A stretch of DNA of 20,124 nucleotides, from contig DF237908.1 of NCBI GenBank assembly GCA_000708835.1, forward strand, positions 1-20,124, given 5' to 3'. Below are positions 11,601 through 17,600 of this stretch, piece by piece. A program made the position numbers and the translations under genes. Each line of letters opens with the position of its first letter. The stretch's first letter is position 1. The notes below the pieces were generated by a model. That model searched no databases and was not told the DNA's origin. It was given only the letters and a program-made list of their open reading frames with translations. This DNA is from Klebsormidium nitens. Its lineage: Eukaryota > Streptophyta > Klebsormidiophyceae > Klebsormidiales > Klebsormidiaceae.

Positions 11601-14600
11601 CCAATGGGTCATGATGCTCTGTCAAGCGCTAGCAGCATCGGATCCTTCTCAGCTTTCTTCCAAGAGAGGCTCGAGCAGAGCAAGGTCCAAAAAGAGATCA
11701 CTCTCTGATTGACATACTTTTCAGAGTTCTGCGAAACTCATCTGTCTTCCACTCCCCCAAGAGAGCCATTGCATGTGGTCTCCCCCCTGATTCACCTGCA
11801 CCCCAACAGGCACCAGCCGCTGAATCCTAGAATCTCTCCTTCTGTACTGGTGTCCCGCCTCTTGCGACAACAAGACCTTAGACCCCTCCTCACTCCGTCC
11901 CGTCTTCCAGGCGACAGCCACTTCTTCGTAAGCACGGAGGTCCGGCTGACCTTCCAGCGCGCGGGCAAGATTGCGGTCAACACCAACATCAACGGAGTAA
12001 ACGTGCAGGTCAGGCCCCATTCTCAGGTCCGCTTAATGAGCCCGGTTAATGAGCCCCGTACAAATTGGGAACCGGGAGGACGGACTGACCCGAAAGCCAA
12101 GAAACAAGGCCACCCGCTCCTTACCCTCACCCGGTAACCGATACCTCCAGATTAACCCGAAGCGGTCCCCGGGCACTGACCCATCTCAACCTGGGTGTAT
12201 CTCAACCCAATATCGGTACTACTGACGTGCAGCCCTACCGGCGGCCGGTTGACTACTTCCTGGCGTGCCTGGAGATTATCGTGGCGTGCTCCATCTTTTT
12301 TGGGGCCTACAAGGAGATTCTGGAAGCGATAACGATTCGGCGCAAGAAGGGCACCTTCTGGCCCTACTTTGCGAAGGCGTGGAACTACATCGACCTGGCA
12401 TCGCTCACGCTGCTCGTGACGGCCGTCGTTATGAGGTGAGCCTTGTCTTTCCGCGCTTGGGTGCCAGTGCATTACCACGCTTCGGGAGATTTGTTGCCGC
12501 GCGTATGTCGAGCTTGGCAGAACTCTGTGCTAGTTGCGCGTCCCCTGTGTATCTTTTGTGTGTCTCTGAATTGAGAGATTGGCTGACTCTGACGTATCCC
12601 GATGATGCACTTTGGGATGCTTTCTTCAAACCAGCAACGTTCTGTTTGATGCGCTGACTCTAGCGTATCTCGATGATGCACTTTGGGATTTTCCTTGAAA
12701 CCAGCGACGTTCAGAGTGATGCAAAAGCAAATCAGGAATCCCCGTAGCGTCTCTTGGGAGCAGCCGGTCCAAATCGTGCCACGGAGTGCTGTTGCAACGA
12801 ATTGAGACGTTCAGGATTTTGGACGCGGATAGCCTGCTCGATTTCCCGTCTGTCACCTTCATCACGCCGGCATGCGTGGTGCTTCTCCGTTCTTTGCCAT
12901 CGCATATATCGTTTTTCTCGTTTGTGCGATGTTCCTGTTAATCACGCGCAGTTCTGCTCAGCGAACAACTTTCTGAGTTCCGGCACATCGTTCTGCGATC
13001 TTCGCAGTAGGCTGTGATCAGAACAGCCCTTTGCCGACTTTTATCGCCAACGAATTTCCTCCTCTTTTCTTTCTCGACGAACCTTCCGCATCCCTTCTGT
13101 CCTCACAAAGTCACGTTCGTCGAAGATTTGGCGCCAACATCCCGTGGGCACGCGCGCTCACGAAGTCTATGAGCGCCTGAGGCGCACCTCTAGCATTATT
13201 GATTTTTGTAGCAAGGGCCATTTGACGTCATCAGTTGTCTGATTCTCGTTTGCAGAGTCATCTTCGTGGCATCTCTGGCGCCCACGTTCCACGCGCGCGC
13301 GCGCTACGAGATCTACGAGAGCCTGACGCAGACGGCGCGCTTCTTCCAGCTCAAGAAGGACGGCTCCGAGCTGCACGACTTCACGCTTCTCCTCGAGAAG
13401 GTCCACTACCTCATCTCGTACGACGCCGTATACGCGGGCATCAACGGGATCAAGTGAGCGGCGATTTACATGGAGCCTGTTGATTGTTGAGGCGTTGGCA
13501 ATGATCCATTCGAGACGTCAGATCAGCGCTTTCCTTGTTTCCGCATGCAGCACCTTCCTCAAGGTCCTGCGCTGTCCTGAAGCACATACCCACCTTCTCA
13601 TGAGCTCTAAACTTCTTTGTTTTGCTGCCAACAGAGCCGCCTATGGAAACCTCTCCCCGTTTCCCACATCATCTCTTGAAACCCCCACATCCTGAGGTTT
13701 GCACTCGTCAGTATCTGAGTGTAAACAAGAAAGGCCAAGCAATCACACCCTATATCAGCTGTGCACCTCGTATCGCTTCCATAATCCTGCGCATCGTGAA
13801 GAACAGATTCACCTAGTCTCCAGCTCCAAAACCTCCATTTTAACTGTCAATGGAGCCGTGAAACAGGCTGTTGCCCCGTTCCCTGCAGCATCTTCTTCAC
13901 GATCCTACGTATCCTGAAGCAAATACTTACCTATTCTCGAGCTTCAAACCTCTCGTTCTAACTGTTAACGGAGCCGTCAAACAAGCTCTCTCTCCAATAC
14001 CTGCAGCATCTTCTTCATGATCCTGCGCATCCTGAAGCACATGCACTTCCAGCCGCGCATGGGCGTGCTGACGCGCACGCTGGTGGAGGCGGGGCCCGAC
14101 ATCCTTAACTTCTTCATCCTGTGGACCATCGTCTTCGTGGGCTACTCCTTCATGGGCCACCTCGTCTTCGGACGCTCTGTCGACTTCGTGAGCGTCCGCC
14201 CGCTGCTCTACGTCCGAGAAAGATTCAATTCTTCTGAAATGGGTGCCGTGCGTTGAAATCCCTCGAAGGTCTGCTCCTCATCGGAGGCCATATCGACTTC
14301 GTGAGCGTCTGCTCGTTTTTTTGGGTCCGGAGAAGGCGTCCAGTGCTTCGTCCTGTGTCGGGAATGTCAATGATTGAGGGTCTGGAGACGTTTATCTCTG
14401 CTCTGCAAAACCCGGCTCCTATATTAAAGGAACGCAGAGCATCCCTTGAGTATACTCTCCTCATTGGACGCTCCATCAATACCCGGACCATCCACCCGTT
14501 TGTTTGCGTCTGCAGAGATGCTTCCGGTGGTTCTATAGGGTGTCTTGTCTTTGGACGGAAAGGATCAGAGGGTCCGAAGACGTCTTTTTCTGGCCTGCTA

Positions 14601-17600
14601 ACCCTGCTGCTGTCTAGAAAATTGCAGAGCATCCTTGGTCATAGTATCCGCATCCGCGCTCGTCGCGGCCGCAGGCTTCTTGTCTCCGAGCTTTTTTTTA
14701 GCCACTATTTGTAAGTGCAGAGGTTGTTTGCAAAAACTTCCAAATTCAGTCAGCTCTTCCCTCACTTTTGCTAGAAATCAAAAGACCTTGACGGTTCCGT
14801 TTGCAAATCTTTCAACTCTGAGCCCTCCCGCTTTCTCCATCGCAGTTCCGCAGCTTGGGATGGTCCATCACATCCTGTTTCCTCTTGATCCTCGGAGACA
14901 CATCGGTAGGTCGCCCTTCATAGAAGCTACCACCACTTCTGCGCTCTTTGCGTGATGCAAAAACGTGTTGGGTTGGCACAAGCAGGAATCCAATCCGCTC
15001 AATGATGTTGAAGTCTTTCCGGATGTCCCTTCTTCCGGCACTGTCATGTTGAGCACTGCCGGTAACCTTGCAGCTAGCCGAGTGTCGCCCTTGTGTTTTC
15101 CTGGACATTTGACAGGCGGCCGGTATCATTGGTGCATCGATCCGACCTGACAAACTGCTTCGTTAATATGCAGTTTGAATACGATCTGATGACGCTTCAA
15201 GGTTGGGAGTTTGGTGCCGGCCAGTTCTTCTTCTGGACCTTCAATTGGTTCATCGTCTTCATTATTATGAACTTCCTGTGAGTACCCTTCACTTAAATCC
15301 TTCTTCTTTTCCCTGACCCTTGATGTCTTGTTGCTTTTGTTGAGATGTGCAATTTCAAAGTCGCTCCAATCAGCGCTCTGAACCTCGGAAGATCAACATC
15401 TCTTTCTCGTTCCGCTCTCCTGATCCCGTTTCGTCTCCTGATTTGTGCTTGGTTATTCCGAGAGCGCCAGCACATGTCAGCCATGAGGGACTCTTCTCGT
15501 CGTCGCTTCGCGTTGGTCCTTAGGCATATGAATTTTTAAGCTTTGGATAGACAGAACCTGTGAAACGCTCAGTAGTGAAGCACGTGGAGGACACGTGGCA
15601 AGTGGACTGGCTGCACTAGCTCCTTCGTCGATTCAGCAAACACTTTACAGTCACTAAAATCACGCTGAAAAGGCGCTGACATTTTGCCATTTTTGTCTGC
15701 AGGATTGCTATCGCAGTCGACGCCTTTGTGGATGTCAAGGTCAGTGCGTCAGTCTGTTTCCAACAATGCGGTGCTAGAAGGGTTACAGCTGGGAAACCTT
15801 TGACGTCGCTGAATCTGGTACAGAACAACTGGATGGTTGACATCTGCTGTTGTTTGCAGTCTGACGCATTTTATCGTTGATCACGGACCAGACAGATTGA
15901 CCACGACGCGCTATGATTTAATACAACGCCGGTCCCGAATTGGTTGCCCCGCCTCATGCAGCACGGCTTCTGCTTCCACTGGTCTCTTTAAGTCCTGAGA
16001 TTGTGTCACATGCACGTGCTTTTTGCTAACCTTTTAAAATGAGGGTCGGAGGACCGGTCCCCCGTGAAGCCGAAGCTCACGGTGTGGCCGTCGCCCACAA
16101 AAGCAGGAGGTCACAACACTCTGCCACGACATATAGCTAATTGTGCTGGTCTTTCTTTCGCCAGTTTGCCTTTTGGGGGGACGCGCTCTGATGCAGACAC
16201 TCCTGAAAGAATGGCACTGATGAGAAACCGGGGGGCTGGTCGTGTTTGCAGGAGAAGACCGAGAGCGCCCCAACGATGCCGGAAGAACTGGCCGAGTACG
16301 CGTACTGGTACGTTCAGTCGATCGTCAAGAAGCGGCTCTCGCAGAAGAAGTTGCTCAAGCAGCTCAAGGTCTGGCGGCAGAAGGCGCGCCTCACGACCAA
16401 AGCCGGCGACAGAAAGGTGAGCGGCCGGCCTGGTGCGGTCCCCCCGACAGGGGAACCTTGTTTCTCCGGGACTGTGACAGTCAGGAAACAACAACCGCTG
16501 TTCATATGTTGACAGTTTTCGCTACTTTGAGCGACACTGTTTGCTGCTCTCAGTCAGGTCTGCAACGGCCATACCTTGTCTGAAGTGAAAACCCTCTGGT
16601 GGTTAATCCAACATCGGCTCGTTGCTCCATGGTTACGTCTGTTTTTATTTGGGACATATTGTTTGCCGCTGGTCAACTTCCGGACACTGGGAAGAGAAGG
16701 TAGCGCTTCCAGGTCTGTCGCTCTTCGCATGCTGCCCACTTACAAGGAGAGAATCTTCATAAGAGCCCGAGTTTCTTTTGTTGCCTGAAATGTTCGTCAC
16801 CTTCCGGACGTCCTTCCGCTGTTTCAAGTGCAGGACACTCCTCAAGAACAAAAGCCACTCACGTCCTGTATAATTGAAGTTCCTGCTGGTCACTCCGGTC
16901 TCAAAAGCCAACAACCTGTTCAGCATTACCTTTGGTGCAAATGCAAGGATTTTGACACTGACAAGAGGCTCCAATACCGTCAGCCGATCTGGCGTCAAAG
17001 CCTCACCAACTGCTTGCAGGGTATGGACGTTGACACTCACGACGAGGAGGAGGCAAAGGACGAGAGCGAGCTGGTGCTCAAGCTAGGCGGCAAGAACATC
17101 GACGGCGAGTCGCTCCAGAGCATCTTCGAGAGACGGTGCCAGGTGACGGTGCTTGACTGGTTCGAAACTCGAATTTTCTCTTGAAAGCCGTAGTCAGAAG
17201 CAGTTCAGTCCTTCTTGGGGCTGACCTCACACAGAACCGATACAAAGAAAGATTGCGTGTCCGCTCTGTAAGCATCCAAGGTGCCCAGATGAAGAGCTTA
17301 TTGGGGTGTGAGGCAACCGCCCGTCGCGGCTTTCCTATCCAGCTACACGTTTTTGTAACGTGTGATTAGACACAATTACGGGTTTCGCAGTCCACCTGAT
17401 GCGGTTGGTGTAGAAGAACCAAAACGAGGCCTGAGCTTCGCTCCTTGGTGGGCCGATTCCTCCTAAACCTTCCTTGCTTTTGCCCAACCCTTCCTTTCCC
17501 GGTGCTAGGAGAATTAGACTCGAAAGTCAAGCGTCCGGTCTTGGCAGGACCAAGACTACCCGTCTGATACTCCTCCTCAAACTTGGGAAAGCTTATTCTG

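Larger units (their letters stand above)
12233..13453 (+). other. Exons 16-17: transmembrane helices S2 and S3
   Basis: Exon 16 (12233-12435) encodes PYRRPVDYFLACLEIIVACS and IFFGAYKEI (S2, about residues 979-998), a basic/aromatic cytosolic linker RRKKGTFWPYFAKAWNYIDL, and the start of S3 (LASLTLLVTAVVM). The WNYID block is typical of polycystins. Exon 17 (13256-13453) joins as AG|A, finishes S3 (RVIFVASLA), and continues through FHARARYEIYESLTQTARFF to LISYDAVYAGINGIN, the entry into S4. Splice signals are GTGAGC donors and TGCAG acceptors. Intron 16 (12436-13255) carries a 70-base tandem duplication and a degenerate copy of the beginning of exon 17. Confidence 0.88.
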
